Source: CAYRNC01 sp964425645
GTDB lineage: Bacteria > Bacillota > Clostridia > Peptostreptococcales > Anaerovoracaceae
NCBI GenBank assembly: GCA_964425645.1
Contig: CAYRNC010000090.1
Coordinates: 1 to 7,192, forward strand
Direction: 5' to 3'
DNA length: 7,192 bases
The position numbers and the translations under genes are program-made. Under the pieces are notes generated by a model. It did not search any database and was not told where the DNA came from. It saw only the letters and a list, made by a program, of their open reading frames with translations. Shown here in pieces: positions 7,054 to 7,192 of this stretch; position 1 is the stretch's first letter; each line of letters starts with the position of its first letter.

Positions 7054-7192
7054 CTATCTCCTTTTAGTCGTTTTCTTGATTTAAGGACTATTGCCGATTC
7101 CTCAATAAAACGTGCATTTAATTCCGCACCGTAATTTTCTCTCAGTTCTTCAGCAATATCAAATAACTCCTTTTCGGTAGAACGATATGGTC
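7050..7192 (-). CDS. pduE: Diol/glycerol dehydratase small subunit, C-terminal end
   Basis: The last 46 or so codons of a second B12-dependent diol/glycerol dehydratase small subunit run in from the right edge. It opens with PYRSTEKELFDIAEEL, the conserved stretch that follows the family's NALRP, and ends with SRKRLKGDR and TGA at 7050-7052. Unlike the copy at 3840-4270, this one reads in a single frame throughout the visible part. The two ends are clearly homologous (both have PYRST, IAEEL, NY, RF, RLKGDR) but differ at many positions, so they are old paralogues rather than a recent exact duplication. The rest of the enzyme presumably lies to the right of the window. Confidence 0.85.
   Translation of the reverse strand, partial: PYRSTEKELFDIAEELRENYGAELNARFIEESAIVLKSRKRLKGDR
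7058..7064 (-). promoter_or_regulatory. Ribosome binding site of the ORF ending the second dehydratase copy
   Basis: AAAGGAG lies inside the last codons of the small subunit gene, four bases before the ATG at 7051-7053. It parallels the way reactivase genes start behind dehydratase genes and decides the start of the 62-residue ORF. Confidence 0.65.

Overview
The window looks like chromosomal DNA of a low-GC, Gram-positive anaerobe (Clostridia-like). This rests on AT-rich codons, strong GGAGG-type ribosome binding sites, and a gene set (B12-dependent diol/glycerol dehydratase parts with their reactivase, butyryl-CoA-type acyl-CoA dehydrogenase, class III aminotransferase) typical of fermentative Firmicutes. 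The species cannot be named. Two runs of exactly ten N (4636-4645 and 6038-6047) look like scaffold gap placeholders, so the sequence is a draft assembly.

All recognisable genes except one mobile-element remnant lie on the minus strand, so the transcription order runs from right to left. At the right edge (7050-7192) is the C-terminal end of an apparently sound dehydratase small subunit (PduE type). It is translationally coupled (ATGA) to an unrecognised 62-codon ORF (6865-7053), whose end lies in a perfect 15-bp inverted repeat. Next come a class III aminotransferase (GabT-like, 5359-6707, interrupted by an N gap) and a YbhB/PEBP-family protein (4753-5289).

Then follows a second, decayed dehydratase: remnants of the medium subunit (about 4291-4680) and the small subunit (about 3840-4270), each with several frameshifts, and the small one with an in-frame stop and no start codon at the expected place. 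No large-subunit remnant is visible. Directly behind this wreck sits an intact reactivase pair: ddrA/pduG (2017-3834) and ddrB/pduH (1694-2020), joined by an ATGA overlap.

Left of the reactivase is a frameshifted, 5'-incomplete IS110-family transposase on the plus strand (about 1063-1505). Left of that is an acyl-CoA dehydrogenase (42-845) that stops before its C-terminal catalytic domain.

My reading is that the window captures a duplicated B12-dependent dehydratase locus in which one copy is dying. The reactivase genes of the dying copy remain intact, perhaps because they serve the other copy, whose own downstream reactivase is not seen at the expected place. Nothing in the window identifies a microcompartment shell, and no wholly new system is evident.
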